64,000 nucleotides of DNA. It comes from an uncultured Prevotellaceae bacterium (lineage in GTDB: Bacteria > Bacteroidota > Bacteroidia > Bacteroidales > Bacteroidaceae). Made by a program: the position numbers and the translations under genes. The notes below the pieces were generated by a model. It was not told the origin of the DNA, did not search any database, and saw only the letters and a program-made list of their open reading frames with translations. Below are positions 27,184-36,791 of the stretch, piece after piece. Numbering within the stretch: the stretch's first letter is position 1; each line of letters opens with the position of its first letter. Location of the stretch: positions 124,001 to 188,000 of the forward strand of contig CADASP010000002.1 of assembly GCA_902790625.1 (NCBI GenBank). The letters are read 5' to 3'.

Positions 27184-28944
27184 ATGGAACAAATAAAAAG
27201 TGGCGATTCCACCTCGATGGTGACCGCTCCCCCCACGCGCAACGAGGGGCAGAAAGAGGGGCGGCGCTATCCCGCCGAGACTGGCGGTGAGGGCTACACC
27301 CTCTCTGAGCGCACCCTTGGGCAGTGGCTGGAGCACTGGGCCACCGTGACACCCGATAAAGAATACATCGTCTACAGCGACCGCGACCTGCGCTTCACCT
27401 GGAGCAAGTTCAACGAGCGCGTGGACAACCTGGCCAAGGGCCTTTTGGCCATAGGCGTAACAAAAGGCTCCAATGTGGGCATCTGGGCCACCAACGTGCC
27501 CGACTGGCTGACATTCCTCTATGCCACGGCCAAAATAGGTGCCGTGCTGGTGACAGTGAACACCAACTACAAGCAAAACGAGCTGGAATACCTCTGCAAG
27601 GACAGCGACATGCACACTCTCTGCATCACCGATGGCACATGGGATTGCAACTATGTGGACATGACCTACACCATGCTGCCTGAGCTGAAGACTTGCGAGC
27701 GAGGACACCTGACCAGTGAACGCTTCCCCTATCTGAAGAATGTGGTGTACATTGGCATGGAGAAATACCGAGGCATGTTCAACACGGCAGAGCTGCTGCT
27801 CCTGGGACAGAACATCGACGACGAGACGCTGCTGGAGATGAAGAAGAACGTCAGCTGCCACGATGTGTGCAACATGCAGTACACTTCGGGCACTACGGGC
27901 TTCCCCAAGGGTGTCATGCTCACCCACTACAACATTGCCAACGACGGCTATTTCACTGGCGAGAACATGGGCTTCACGCAGGACGACAAGCTCTGCGTAT
28001 GTGTGCCGCTCTTCCACTGTTTCGGCGTGGTGCTGGCCACAATGAACTGCCTCACACACGGATGCACCGAGGTGATGGTCGAGAAGTTCGACCCACTCGT
28101 CGTGCTGGCCTCCATCCACAAGGAGCGTTGCACGGCAGTATATGGCGTGCCCACGATGTTCATTGCCGAACTCGACCATCCCATGTTCTCCATGTTTGAT
28201 ATGAGCTGTCTGCGCACAGGCATCATGGCAGGCTCGCTATGCCCCGTGGAACTGATGAAACGCGTGTCGGAAAAGATGTTCATGACCATCACCAGCGTCT
28301 ACGGCCTGACGGAGTCGTCGCCGGGTATGACACAGACCTGCCTCAACGACACTTTCGAACAGCGCTGCACAACGGTGGGCCGCGATTTCCCCTTTGTCGA
28401 GGTGAAGGTGCTCAACCCAGAGACCGGCGAGGAGTGTCCCGTGGGCGTGCAGGGCGAGATGTGCTGCCGAGGCTTCAACGTGATGAAGGGCTACTACAAG
28501 AACCCAGAAGCCACTGCCGAGGTTATCGACAAGAACGGATTCCTACACTCTGGCGACCTCGGCGTGAAGGACGAGCAGGGCTTCTACAAGATTACCGGGC
28601 GCATCAAGGACATGATCATCCGAGGCGGCGAAAACATCTATCCACGCGAAATCGAGGAGTTCCTCTACCACATGCCCGGCATCAAGGACGTGCAGGTGGC
28701 CGCCGTGCCGTCGAAGAAGTATGGCGAGGCCGTCGGTGCCTTCATCATCTTGCAGCCTGGCATAAAGATGCTGCCCGAAGATGTGCAGGAGTTCTGCCGT
28801 GGCAAGATTGCCCGCTACAAAATACCTAAGTACGTATTCTTCATCGACCAGTTCCCGCTCACCGGCAGCGGCAAGATTCAGAAGTTCAAACTGAAGGAGA
28901 TGAGCCTCGAACTGTGCAAGAAACAAGGCATCGAGGTTATCTAA
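27184..28944 (+). CDS. AMP-binding fatty-acyl-CoA ligase
   Basis: 586 residues. Activates a carboxylic acid to acyl-AMP and then acyl-CoA. Core motif [14 protein letters not shown] near residue 232, [11 protein letters not shown] near 375, [19 protein letters not shown] near 455-475, [15 protein letters not shown] and the C-terminal catalytic lysine region [12 protein letters not shown]. Resembles medium/long-chain acyl-CoA synthetases. ATG 27184 is used rather than the adjacent TTG. It lies downstream of the XRE-cupin gene, a pairing common in Bacteroidota; a terminator hairpin follows. Confidence 0.92.
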   Translation: MEQIKSGDSTSMVTAPPTRNEGQKEGRRYPAETGGEGYTLSERTLGQWLEHWATVTPDKEYIVYSDRDLRFTWSKFNERVDNLAKGLLAIGVTKGSNVGIWATNVPDWLTFLYATAKIGAVLVTVNTNYKQNELEYLCKDSDMHTLCITDGTWDCNYVDMTYTMLPELKTCERGHLTSERFPYLKNVVYIGMEKYRGMFNTAELLLLGQNIDDETLLEMKKNVSCHDVCNMQYTSGTTGFPKGVMLTHYNIANDGYFTGENMGFTQDDKLCVCVPLFHCFGVVLATMNCLTHGCTEVMVEKFDPLVVLASIHKERCTAVYGVPTMFIAELDHPMFSMFDMSCLRTGIMAGSLCPVELMKRVSEKMFMTITSVYGLTESSPGMTQTCLNDTFEQRCTTVGRDFPFVEVKVLNPETGEECPVGVQGEMCCRGFNVMKGYYKNPEATAEVIDKNGFLHSGDLGVKDEQGFYKITGRIKDMIIRGGENIYPREIEEFLYHMPGIKDVQVAAVPSKKYGEAVGAFIILQPGIKMLPEDVQEFCRGKIARYKIPKYVFFIDQFPLTGSGKIQKFKLKEMSLELCKKQGIEVI

Positions 28945-28994
28945 ACACCACGCATCACATCAGCTAAAGCTACAGCAGGAAGCTCACCCATTGG

Positions 28995-29036
28995 GCACCA
29001 TGCGACTTGTAAAAGCAAGCCGTCATGGTGCTTTTT
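28995..29036 (+). terminator. Intrinsic terminator after the acyl-CoA ligase
   Basis: GCACCATG-CGACTTG pairs with CAAGCCGT-CATGGTGC across a 6-base loop, followed by TTTTT. Ends 60 bases before the rpoD -7 box. Confidence 0.88.
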
Positions 29037-29092
29037 GCAAAGTTTAACAGAAAAAATCCTTCCAAAAACGAACAACATTGGAATATTTTTCG

Positions 29093-29100
29093 TAAATTTG
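29093..29100 (+). promoter_or_regulatory. -7 box before rpoD
   Basis: TAAATTTG, 79 bases before the start. No good TTTG sits 20 bases upstream. The leader ends with a GGAAGGAGAAG stretch before the ATG, more Shine-Dalgarno-like than most genes here. Confidence 0.6.
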
Positions 29101-29179
29101 CACCGCTTTTTTAGGTACGTACACGTAGACATCTAACATTCAGGAGTTTAAGACAAGTTTTGGAAGGAGAAGAAAAAGG

Positions 29180-30052
29180 ATGAGACAACTTAAGATTCAA
29201 AAGAGTATCACCAATCGCTCGAGCGAAGCGCTCGACAAGTACTTAGTTGAAATTGGCCGCGCTCCCCTCATCAGCATTGACGAGGAGATTGAGCTGGCAC
29301 AGAAAATCCGAAAGGGAGGCCCAGAAGGAGAACGCGCTAAGGATAAGTTGGTGACAGCTAATTTGCGCTTTGTTGTGTCGGTGGCCAAGCAGTACCAGCA
29401 TCAGGGACTGACGCTGACCGACCTCATCGACGAGGGCAACATTGGCCTTATCAAGGCTGCCCAGAAATTCGACGAGACGCGCGGTTTCAAATTCATTTCA
29501 TACGCCGTTTGGTGGATTCGCCAAAGCATCCTGCAGGCCATTGCCGAGCAGAGCCGTATTGTGCGCTTGCCCTTGAACCAGGTGGGTTCTCTGAACAAAA
29601 TCAGTCACGAAATCAACAAGTTTGAGCAGGAGTACCAGCGCCACCCATCAGTGAGCGAGCTGGCCGAGGCCACCGACATGGACGAAGAGAAGATTGGACA
29701 GTCGATGCAGGCCGACAGCCACCACGTGAGCATCGACGCTCCTTTCCAGGATGGCGAAGACAACTGCATGCTCGACGTGATGGCCAGCGGCGAAGACTCG
29801 CGCACCGACCGCCATGTGGACCATGAGTCGATGGCGCAAGAGCTGAACGCTGTGCTCAGCAAGGTGCTGAAGGAGCGCGAGATTACCATCATCCGCGAGT
29901 GCTTCGGCATTGGATGCCACGAGAAAGGACTCGAGGAGATTGGCGACCAGCTGGGCCTGACCCGCGAGCGCGTTCGACAGATTCGCGAGAAGAGCATCGC
30001 CAAGCTGCGCGATTCGGGCAACGCACGTATACTGATGAAATACCTGGGCTAA
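29180..30052 (+). CDS. rpoD: Primary RNA polymerase sigma factor
   Basis: 290 residues; Bacteroidota primary sigma factors are this short because they lack region 1.1 and the non-conserved insert. Region 1.2 (ALDKYLVEIGRAPLIS), region 2 (TANLRFVVSVAKQY, LIDEGNIGLIKAAQKFD, FKFISYAVWWIRQSI), region 3 (PLNQVGSLNKISHEINKFEQ) and region 4 with the -33-binding helix (GLTRERVRQIREKSIAKLR) are all visible. This is the protein expected to read the TTTG / TAnnTTTG promoters marked in this window. Transcribed alone. Confidence 0.96.
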   Translation: MRQLKIQKSITNRSSEALDKYLVEIGRAPLISIDEEIELAQKIRKGGPEGERAKDKLVTANLRFVVSVAKQYQHQGLTLTDLIDEGNIGLIKAAQKFDETRGFKFISYAVWWIRQSILQAIAEQSRIVRLPLNQVGSLNKISHEINKFEQEYQRHPSVSELAEATDMDEEKIGQSMQADSHHVSIDAPFQDGEDNCMLDVMASGEDSRTDRHVDHESMAQELNAVLSKVLKEREITIIRECFGIGCHEKGLEEIGDQLGLTRERVRQIREKSIAKLRDSGNARILMKYLG

Positions 30053-30061
30053 ATCTTTCTT

Positions 30062-30170
30062 TGATTTGAGAACTGAGAGTTGAGAGTTGAGATTTATTGT
30101 ATAGACTGGCAGACACTTGAACTATAGCAATAAATCTCAGCTCTCAATTCTTTTTTCAATTATATTTCAT
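30062..30170. repeat. Inverted pair of 7-bp tandem repeats (GAGAGTT type)
   Basis: Four GAGAGTT-like units at 30068-30095 read GAGAACT GAGAGTT GAGAGTT GAGATTT. After about 35 bases the reverse-complement type follows (AAATCTCAGCTCTCAATTC). The two runs can pair as a long hairpin between rpoD and trmD. Confidence 0.7.
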
Positions 30171-30198
30171 CTCAAACCTCAAATCTATAAATCACAAC

Positions 30199-30891
30199 AT
30201 GAGGATAGACATCATCACCGTGCTGCCCGAAATGATAGAGGGCTTTGTGCACGAGAGCATCTTGGCACGAGCCGAGAAGAAAGGACTGGCACAAATCAGG
30301 CTACACAACCTGCGCGACTATACGCTCGACAAATGGCGGCGCGTGGATGACTACCCATACGGCGGAAGCGCTGGCATGGTGATGCAGTGCGAACCCATCG
30401 ACCGCTGCATCACCGCCCTGAAGGCTGAGCGCGACTACGACGAGGTGATCTTCACCTCGCCCGACGGCGAGCAGTTCAACCAGCATGTGGCCAACGAACT
30501 GTCGCTGCTTCAAAACATCATCATTCTTTGCGGCCACTACAAGGGCATCGACCAGCGGGTGCGCGACCATCTCATCACCCGCGAAATCAGCATCGGCGAC
30601 TATGTGCTCACCGGCGGCGAGCTGGCGGCAGCCATCATGGCCGATGCCATCGTCCGCGTGGTGCCGGGTGTCATCGGCGACGAGCAGAGCGCCCTCAGCG
30701 ACTGCTTCCAAGACGACCTGCTGGCAGCTCCCATCTACACACGCCCTGCCGACTACAAGGGATGGCGCGTGCCCGACATCCTGCTCAGCGGCAACGAGGC
30801 CAAGATTCGCAACTGGGAACTGGAACAGGCCATGGAGCGCACACGACGGCTGCGACCCGACCTGTTAGGAGAGGTGAGGAGTGAGAGGTGA
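30199..30891 (+). CDS. trmD: tRNA (guanine-N1)-methyltransferase
   Basis: 230 residues, close to the usual size. Methylates N1 of G37 in tRNAs, preventing frameshifts. Knotted SPOUT fold with [21 protein letters not shown] and [13 protein letters not shown] making the S-adenosylmethionine site; the C-terminal [22 protein letters not shown] follows. The last six codons (EVRSER) and the TGA come from a GTGAGAGG tandem repeat, so the natural C-terminus has been replaced or extended by repeat DNA. Confidence 0.95.
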   Translation: MRIDIITVLPEMIEGFVHESILARAEKKGLAQIRLHNLRDYTLDKWRRVDDYPYGGSAGMVMQCEPIDRCITALKAERDYDEVIFTSPDGEQFNQHVANELSLLQNIIILCGHYKGIDQRVRDHLITREISIGDYVLTGGELAAAIMADAIVRVVPGVIGDEQSALSDCFQDDLLAAPIYTRPADYKGWRVPDILLSGNEAKIRNWELEQAMERTRRLRPDLLGEVRSER

Positions 30892-30934
30892 GAGGTGCAC
30901 CTCCCACCTCTCACCTCTCACTTCTCACCTCTAT
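30868..30934. repeat. Inverted 7-bp repeats (GTGAGAG / CTCTCAC) between trmD and the symporter
   Basis: GAGGTGAGGAGTGAGAGGTG units face CACCTCTCACCTCTCACTTCTC units around the dyad GGTGCACC near 30896. The palindrome lies exactly between convergent genes and can fold as a hairpin over about 27 bases per arm, so it may act as a bidirectional terminator. Its left arm contains the trmD stop. Confidence 0.75.
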
Positions 30935-32353
30935 CTACTCCCAGCACTCCAAGTCTTTCTCTATCTCAGGGAGCTGACTCCGATGGAAAGTCGGCTCCTT
31001 GATGCCGTTGCGTTTTTGACTCCTATAGTCGTCGAGCAGCCGGAAAGCGTATTTCCCAAGGGCGATAATAGCTACAAGGTTGCAAGCCGTGAGCAGGGCC
31101 ATGCACAAATCGCCTAAATTCCAAACGATTTCGAGGCTCGCCAACGCCCCAAACATCACCAGCACACCGCCCGAGAAAAGCCTATAGACCGTGAGGACAG
31201 CGGGGCGGGAGGTCATGAAGCGGATATTCGCTTCGCCATAATAATAGTTGCCGATGATGCTGGAGAAAGCGAAGAGAAAGATGGCGATGGCAATGAAAAT
31301 GGGGCCGAAGGAGCCCACCTCCGAGTGGAGCGCCGCCTGCGTGAGGGCTATGCCGTTCAGCTCCGGCACACTGTAGAGACCGCTGACAAGAATGACGAAA
31401 GCGGTGCACGAGCAGACGAGCAGCGTGTCGGTGAAGACGCCCAACGCCTGAATCAACCCTTGCTTCACGGGATGCGACACGGTGGCCGTGGCCGCCACAT
31501 TAGGCGCACTGCCCTCGCCGGCCTCGTTGCTAAACAGTCCGCGCTTCACCCCATTCATCATCGTTGCCCCGATGGCACCGCCCACACCCTGCTCCAATCC
31601 GAAAGCACTGCCAACGATCACCTTCAGCACATGCGGTATCAGCTGGATGTTCATCGCCACAATCACCACTGCCAGCACGAAATAGCCGATGGCCATCACC
31701 GGCACCAACACCGCGCTGACATTGGCGATGCGGTGGATGCCACCAAACACGATGACGAGTGCCATTAGCGCAATGATGCCGCCCACTATCATCGGGTCCC
31801 AGCCGAAAGCCTCCTGCATGGCACCGCAGATGGTGTTGCTCTGGATGGAATTGTACGACAGGCCGAAAGTGATGGTCATCAGTATGGCAAAGAGCACGGC
31901 CAGCCACTTGCAGTGCAGTCCTTTCAGGATATAATACGCTGGGCCACCGATGAACGAATCCTTATGCCGTTGCTTGAACAGCTGGCCGAGGGTGGACTCT
32001 ACGAAAGCCGTCGCCGAGCCTATCAGCGCGATGACCCACATCCAGAACACCGCCCCCGGGCCGCCGAGAGCGATTGCTGTGGCCACGCCCGCCAGGTTGC
32101 CGGTGCCCACACGGGTGGCCACTGAGACGGCAAAGGCCTGAAACGAGGAGATATGCTTGTGTCCAGCATTCTTGTCGGAGAGCGTGCCGGTTCCAGAGAT
32201 GGCCGAATCGGCCAGCAGGCGAAACATCTCGCCTATCATGCGAAACTGCACACCCTTGGTCTTCCATGTGAACCAAAGGCCACACGCCACCAGCACGCCA
32301 ATCAACACATAGCCCCAGAGTGCATCATTGATATGCGTAATCAGCTCATTCAT
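30935..32353 (-). CDS. Sodium:alanine/glycine symporter (AGCS family)
   Basis: 472 residues. Multi-pass inner-membrane protein with about 10-11 hydrophobic helices, importing alanine or glycine with sodium. Family marks: TRVGTGNLAGVATAIALGGPGAVFWMW, FIGGPAYYI, and LFSNEAGEGSAPN. The ATG overlaps the TGA of the upstream phosphatase gene (ATGA at 32350-32353), so both are co-translated. The C-terminus is charged and cytoplasmic (FHRSQLPEIEKDLE). Confidence 0.93.
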   Translation of the reverse strand: MNELITHINDALWGYVLIGVLVACGLWFTWKTKGVQFRMIGEMFRLLADSAISGTGTLSDKNAGHKHISSFQAFAVSVATRVGTGNLAGVATAIALGGPGAVFWMWVIALIGSATAFVESTLGQLFKQRHKDSFIGGPAYYILKGLHCKWLAVLFAILMTITFGLSYNSIQSNTICGAMQEAFGWDPMIVGGIIALMALVIVFGGIHRIANVSAVLVPVMAIGYFVLAVVIVAMNIQLIPHVLKVIVGSAFGLEQGVGGAIGATMMNGVKRGLFSNEAGEGSAPNVAATATVSHPVKQGLIQALGVFTDTLLVCSCTAFVILVSGLYSVPELNGIALTQAALHSEVGSFGPIFIAIAIFLFAFSSIIGNYYYGEANIRFMTSRPAVLTVYRLFSGGVLVMFGALASLEIVWNLGDLCMALLTACNLVAIIALGKYAFRLLDDYRSQKRNGIKEPTFHRSQLPEIEKDLECWE

Positions 32354-33084
32354 TTGTCGTAGTATTTGATAGCCACCTCAATCAGCCTTCTGTCGGCCAT
32401 GAAGCAGCGATAGGCCGTCTTCACCAATTCCCAGTTCTGTGTCAAGAGCGCCACGCCCAAGCATTTCTTCATTGTAGGCCAGAAGACGTTTCGATTGGTG
32501 CGCATAAATTCTTTCACTATCTCTTTGTCGCCGATGCCGTAGGATTTCATCAACGCCATACTGACGATGCCCGTCCTGTCTTTCCCTGTTGTGCAATGGT
32601 AGAGGGTGCAGACGCCTTTGGCGGCGTTCTCCCTCAGCGTCGAGACGGCCTTGTCCAATTGCTTCCTGCCATACTCGCCGCTGACGATGTCCTTATAGAG
32701 CGTCTCGAAGTCGGGCACCATCCCCTTCAGTCGCTCCGGGTCTTTCCGCAGATTGCGGATGATGGTCATGGCGTCCGACCCCGTCTCATGCGTGATGCCC
32801 ACGGCAGCGTCTTTCAGCAGTGGGATTTGCAGATAATCGACCCCTTCGGGCAACACGTCGGGAAATTCGGCCGCCTCCGTCGGAGTGCGAAGGTCTATCA
32901 CGCACTTCACATCATACGCTCTGCAAAGTGCGCTACATTCGTCGCGGGTGAGAATGCTCAGTTTTCCACTGCGCAAGAACAGCCCTTTAGGCAACAGGTC
33001 GTTGCCAGCCCTTATTCCGCCAAGGTCACGCAGGTTCAGTTCTCGTCGTTTCCTCATTATCTTTTTACCTTTTACTGTCAGCAT
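32350..33084 (-). CDS. Tyrosine-protein phosphatase-like protein (Y_phosphatase3 type)
   Basis: 244 residues from ATG 33084; a second ATG at 33057 (MRKRRELNLRDLGG) matches the family start better, so translation may begin there. The N-terminal LRDLGGIRAGN and VIDLRTPTEAAEFPD segments and the P-loop HCTTGKDRTG (CX5R) define a dual-specificity/lipid-type phosphatase. Coupled by ATGA to the amino-acid symporter gene; whether it acts on protein or lipid is unknown. Confidence 0.9.
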   Translation of the reverse strand: MLTVKGKKIMRKRRELNLRDLGGIRAGNDLLPKGLFLRSGKLSILTRDECSALCRAYDVKCVIDLRTPTEAAEFPDVLPEGVDYLQIPLLKDAAVGITHETGSDAMTIIRNLRKDPERLKGMVPDFETLYKDIVSGEYGRKQLDKAVSTLRENAAKGVCTLYHCTTGKDRTGIVSMALMKSYGIGDKEIVKEFMRTNRNVFWPTMKKCLGVALLTQNWELVKTAYRCFMADRRLIEVAIKYYDK

Positions 33085-33127
33085 CCCAACATATTATATT
33101 CATGACACGCCGCGTTGATTAGTTCGG

Positions 33128-33159
33128 CAAAATTACGTATTTTATTACTATTTCCCAAA
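33128..33159 (-). promoter_or_regulatory. Promoter of the phosphatase-symporter operon
   Basis: Minus strand: TTTG at 33159-33156, 20-base spacer, TAATTTTG at 33135-33128. About 44 bases before the start codon at 33084. Confidence 0.82.
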
Positions 33160-33347
33160 TCTTCAGCCAACTTTTTTCATCTGTCAACCCATTTGCGCAT
33201 ATTAATGTGGCGCAGTAAACATAGACCAATATGGGTTAAAAGATTTCGTTTTAGAAGAAATAGAATGACGGTCATTCGCTTCACGACACAAATGCGGGTT
33301 GATTGAGCAAGTGAAGGGAGTGAAAAAGCAAAGGCATGCGCCCCACG

Positions 33348-33393
33348 AAAATTTGGCGTTGACTTTTTTCAAAAAGTCAACGCCAAATTTTTG
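33348..33393. terminator. Orphan strong hairpin
   Basis: AAAATTTGGCGTTGACTTTTTT at 33348-33369 pairs almost perfectly with 33371-33392 (AAAAAGTCAACGCC...). Flanking T and A tracts would let it terminate either strand. No gene ends nearby on either side; the stretch 33160-33513 otherwise holds nothing recognisable. Confidence 0.7.
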
Positions 33394-33513
33394 TCCCACG
33401 GCCTGGGATTTTTCCAAACTGCCCTCCGTCGGTCGAAAAACGTTTCCGAGGCAGTGAATAGGGCACCCGTGTGCACGGCAGGATTGCCCATCCAAAAAAA
33501 CAAACACTATTTA

Positions 33514-33545
33514 TTTGGTGTTGTGCCCACTTATTTGTAACTTTG
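33514..33545 (+). promoter_or_regulatory. Promoter of a deleted gene
   Basis: TTTG at 33514-33517, 20-base spacer, TAACTTTG at 33538-33545: an exact consensus, 23 bases before the ATG of the AAA/PD-(D/E)XK remnant. Confidence 0.8.
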
Positions 33546-33568
33546 CGCAATAAATCGAAGACAACGAG

Positions 33569-33912
33569 ATGGGAACTTATATTAATATCGGAAACACTGG
33601 ATTCCAAAGGACCCGCAACTGCGAATACGTAGACAAGTCAGGGCTGATAGCTGTGGTGAACAAAAGATGCATCGCGAGTTAGCCAGTGGTAAGGGCTTTG
33701 CCGACATCGTGCTCTTACCGCGCAAGAATGTCGACTCGCCCGCCATTATTCTTGAATTGAAGGTGAACAAGGATGCCGACACGGCCATTTCGCAGACTCA
33801 TCGCCGACAGTATCCCGAAAAGGTGCGCGACTATGCCAACCGCCTCCTGTTGGTTGGCATCAACTACGATAAGGACACAAAACAACATACCTGCCAAATA
33901 GAAAGAATCTAA
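33569..33912 (+). pseudogene. Internally deleted AAA-ATPase-like / PD-(D/E)XK nuclease-like gene
   Basis: The first 32 codons (MGTYINIGNTGFQ, YVDKSGLIAVVN) match the start of the common Bacteroidota AAA-ATPase-like/nuclease proteins of about 520 residues. The last 80 codons, in another frame (ELASGKGFADIVLLP, ILELKVNKDADTAISQ, QYPEKV, LLLVGINYDK), match their C-terminal nuclease-like domain with a D...ELK motif. Everything between, including the ATPase, is missing, and the joint near 33664 shifts frame and meets a TAG. A recent internal deletion is the simplest reading. The promoter is intact. Confidence 0.85.
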
Positions 33913-33951
33913 CCTGGCAGGTAGCGTTATCGATTCGTCCCCCCCTATTGT

Positions 33952-34824
33952 CTACCCAAAGAGGGAGCGGAGCAGATGCATGATTTTTGAGCCGCCCGGC
34001 GCGTGCTGGTCGTCGGCCAGCAGAGAGGCCACGACGATGCAGATGTTGTCGTCGCCAGGCACTGAAAGTGCTGTGCGCAGCAAGTCGTCGGCACAGCGAC
34101 CCACATCACCTCGGCTGTCGGCAAGTATCTGGCTTATCTGCTCGTTGGTGCAATAGCCGCAGAGCCCGTCGCTGCACAACATAAACATGTCGCCAGCCTT
34201 GACGGGGGTGATCACTACGTCGGGCTTCACTTGTGTGTCGAAATCGCCCAGTCCACGGGTGATGATATTGTTGTCGGGATGGGTGAAGGCCTGCTCCTCG
34301 GTGATCTTGCCTTGGTCTACGAGTTCCTGCACATAGGAATGGTCCTTGGTGAGTGGATGCAGCCCTCCATCGCTTGCATTATAGCGATAGCAACGGCTGT
34401 CGCCACACCATGCCACGTAAGCCTTCTGCCCGGTCAGCCAGCACAGCACGATGGTGGTGCCCATGCCCGCCGTTTCCGGACTGCTGACCATTCGGCGGTT
34501 GATGGCTTCGTCGGCCTCCTTCACCGCCTGTGTCAACAGCTGGCATGCGCTCTCGTCGCTGCTGAGTGCTCTTGCTGCCGCCTCGGGGGCAAAGGTTTGT
34601 CGCACGCTGTCGATGGCCACCGCCGATGCCACCTCGCCGGCATTGAGGCCTCCCATGCCGTCGGCAACGACAAGCAGCGCTCCCAGCTGACCAAGGGGAA
34701 GATAGCCCTTGGTGTGGTCGTCGCCCCAGGTGGGCGCTGACAGGTCGGGACAGAAGGCGAAAGCATCCTCGTTGTTGTCTCGACCGCAGCCTATATCAGT
34801 TTTTGCATGAATGGAGATTTTCAT
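33952..34824 (-). CDS. PP2C-family serine/threonine phosphatase
   Basis: 290 residues. Metal-dependent protein phosphatase. Motifs in order: TDIGCGRDNNEDAF near residue 9, VVADGMGGLNAGEVAS near 53, VAWCGDSRCYR, TKDHSYVQELVDQG, ITRGLGDF, MFMLCSDGLCGY and GDDNICIVVA. All acidic metal ligands of the family are in place. No membrane segment. Last gene of the cluster that includes a Ser/Thr kinase, so the two probably act on the same targets in opposite directions. Confidence 0.93.
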   Translation of the reverse strand: MKISIHAKTDIGCGRDNNEDAFAFCPDLSAPTWGDDHTKGYLPLGQLGALLVVADGMGGLNAGEVASAVAIDSVRQTFAPEAAARALSSDESACQLLTQAVKEADEAINRRMVSSPETAGMGTTIVLCWLTGQKAYVAWCGDSRCYRYNASDGGLHPLTKDHSYVQELVDQGKITEEQAFTHPDNNIITRGLGDFDTQVKPDVVITPVKAGDMFMLCSDGLCGYCTNEQISQILADSRGDVGRCADDLLRTALSVPGDDNICIVVASLLADDQHAPGGSKIMHLLRSLFG

Positions 34825-34844
34825 ATTGCTTTGGGAGATTGGGG

Positions 34845-34935
34845 GGTTGGTCGTTTGGGGGGTTGGTCGTTTGGTCGTTTGGGGGATTGGGAGTTTGGGG
34901 GATTGGGAGTTTGGGGGATTGGGAGTTTGGGAGTT
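34845..34935. repeat. 8-bp tandem repeat (TTTGGTCG / TTTGGGGG / ATTGGGAG)
   Basis: About eleven imperfect 8-base units between the PP2C gene and the gene upstream of it in transcription order. Same family as 38328-38490 and 39518-39640. Confidence 0.8.
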
Positions 34936-34962
34936 TAGACGACAGACTTGTAGATGTTTGCG

Positions 34963-36720
34963 TCAGACGCCCAAGTGTTTCACCTCTTTCTTCTGCACGG
35001 GCTTGGTCTTCATGTGCTCGTTCAGCTTCTTCCTCATCTCCACCTGCTTGCCACTGCTCTGACGGCTGTACTCCAGCTCGAAGGTGTAGTCCATGGGCGG
35101 CACGCCCTCTTCGAGCAACTGCACCTTGATGACGTTGTTGCCTTCGCGCAGCCCGTCGACGCGCCACTTGTAGCGTGTCTCCGACACCTTCTCCACCAGC
35201 TCCCAATGCAGCCCTTGCGTCACCAGCTGAATGGTGTAGGGGTAGATGTCCTCGCCCACCAGTCGCTCGGCACTTATTTCGGAGGTGAAGTTGAGGCTGC
35301 CCTTCGAAATCGACGACTCACGGATGTCGACATTGTAGTAGACGTAGTGCCAGGCATCGGCCTTGACGGCCAACGGCAGCGTGCGCAGCCCTTCGTGCAC
35401 CACATAGAGCGGATAGCTCAGCTCGGTCACCTTGTCGCTGGTGATGTCGGCGGGCACCTGCAGCACGCAGTCGTATTGCACATAGTTGCCGGCAGTGCTG
35501 TTGCGGGTGTCCTTCGAAATCTTGTCGATGTCGCAGCCCGTTCCGTCGTTCATATAGATGGTGGTGGCGGCCGAGTTGACGTAAGAGGGTACGTCGAGGC
35601 GCAGCTGCGTGTCGAAACGCTTGTGCCGGAAAGCGATGGGATTGCCCTTGTTGAGGCTGAGCTTCAGCTGGTCGTTGGGATGTACGCGCAGCAGCCCGAA
35701 CTTGCCATTGAACTTCACCATGGCATCGTCGCCAAAGCGATGCAGTATCTCGTCGAACTGCGCGGGCAGCAGCTGTTGGTCGTTGCGCCAGAGTGCAATC
35801 TTGCCGTCGTCGGCCTTCACGCCTTTCAGTGGCGACGGTGCGTCAATGGATGGGCGTTCCTTCGGCTTCACTGCCCGGCGCTGGCCACCGCTGGTGAAGG
35901 CCACAGGCTTCAGCATGGCATCCATGCTGATGAGGAGTTCGCCCGTGCTGCCGCACTTGGCCCGCACCGATGCCGAGTCTTCCGTCTGTGTCAGCCAGTC
36001 GCCGTCCACCTTGGCCTGGTTGCGCCCGGCAGCCTCGTCGTCGGCATTGGCATAGAGGGGGCGCAGCGTCTTGGTGGCGGCCTCGAAATGGTAGAGCTTG
36101 TGCTTGATGGAGATGACCCCCAGCCCTTCGTCGCTGACCGACGAGATGAAGTCTACATCGTCCTGACCGACAGGTTTCCCTTCGAGCATGAGCGAGATGG
36201 GCTGCAGCGTGGTGTCGATGAGCAGATAGTAGGGATCTTTCTTCTTTCGCAGGTTGCCATAGTTGAACACCGATGCAAAGCCGCAGGAGAAAGGATAGGC
36301 CTTCACATAGCGGGTGTTGTTCACGATGCCCGTTCCGTCCATATAATAGAAGTAGTACCCGTCGTGCACCAGCAGATAGCCGTCGTGATACTTGGGATAG
36401 CCCCACCCCAGCTGCACTTTCTCGTACTCGATGGGCAGGCCGTTGGCGTCGTAGACACCTGTCAGCTTGGCATCGTAGGGAGTGGTGGTGACGAAAAATC
36501 CATCGCTGAAAGGAAACACCACGTCGGAAGTGGTCAGCAGCCGCCGTCCATCACGGCTATACACCACCGAGCAGTTGGCCGAGTCGGCAAAGACGATGTT
36601 GGCCCCTACGGGTATTTCCACATTGTCGTAGACTGGTGGCACCAGCCACTGTGTCACCTGCGCCTTCGCCGACAAACCGACCAAGGCTAATGTCAGTATG
36701 AAAAGGGTTCGCTTCATCAT
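34963..36720 (-). CDS. Secreted protein of unknown function in the kinase-phosphatase cluster
   Basis: 585 residues; signal peptide MMKRTLFILTLALVGLSAKA. The first 350 residues contain repeated short segments such as GVYDANGLPIEYEKVQLGWG and GKIALWRNDQQLLPAQFDEIL, reminiscent of WG-type repeats that form a propeller-like fold. The C-terminal 230 residues look like beta-sandwich material (YNVDIRESSISKGSLNF, YKWRVDGLREGNNVIKVQLL) ending in a lysine-rich tail. No catalytic motif seen. Placed 72 bases after the kinase gene and 139 before PP2C; probably periplasmic or outer-membrane associated. Confidence 0.7.
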   Translation of the reverse strand: MMKRTLFILTLALVGLSAKAQVTQWLVPPVYDNVEIPVGANIVFADSANCSVVYSRDGRRLLTTSDVVFPFSDGFFVTTTPYDAKLTGVYDANGLPIEYEKVQLGWGYPKYHDGYLLVHDGYYFYYMDGTGIVNNTRYVKAYPFSCGFASVFNYGNLRKKKDPYYLLIDTTLQPISLMLEGKPVGQDDVDFISSVSDEGLGVISIKHKLYHFEAATKTLRPLYANADDEAAGRNQAKVDGDWLTQTEDSASVRAKCGSTGELLISMDAMLKPVAFTSGGQRRAVKPKERPSIDAPSPLKGVKADDGKIALWRNDQQLLPAQFDEILHRFGDDAMVKFNGKFGLLRVHPNDQLKLSLNKGNPIAFRHKRFDTQLRLDVPSYVNSAATTIYMNDGTGCDIDKISKDTRNSTAGNYVQYDCVLQVPADITSDKVTELSYPLYVVHEGLRTLPLAVKADAWHYVYYNVDIRESSISKGSLNFTSEISAERLVGEDIYPYTIQLVTQGLHWELVEKVSETRYKWRVDGLREGNNVIKVQLLEEGVPPMDYTFELEYSRQSSGKQVEMRKKLNEHMKTKPVQKKEVKHLGV

Positions 36721-36791
36721 AATCTATTTTGCAATTCGTTGTTTCGTGATTTCGTTATAACGTCATTTCATTATACCGCCATGAATGAAAG

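Noticed and set aside
28945..29179. A riboswitch or conserved leader before rpoD
   Set aside because: Only the terminator of the acyl-CoA ligase gene and a -7 box are visible; no conserved aptamer recognised.
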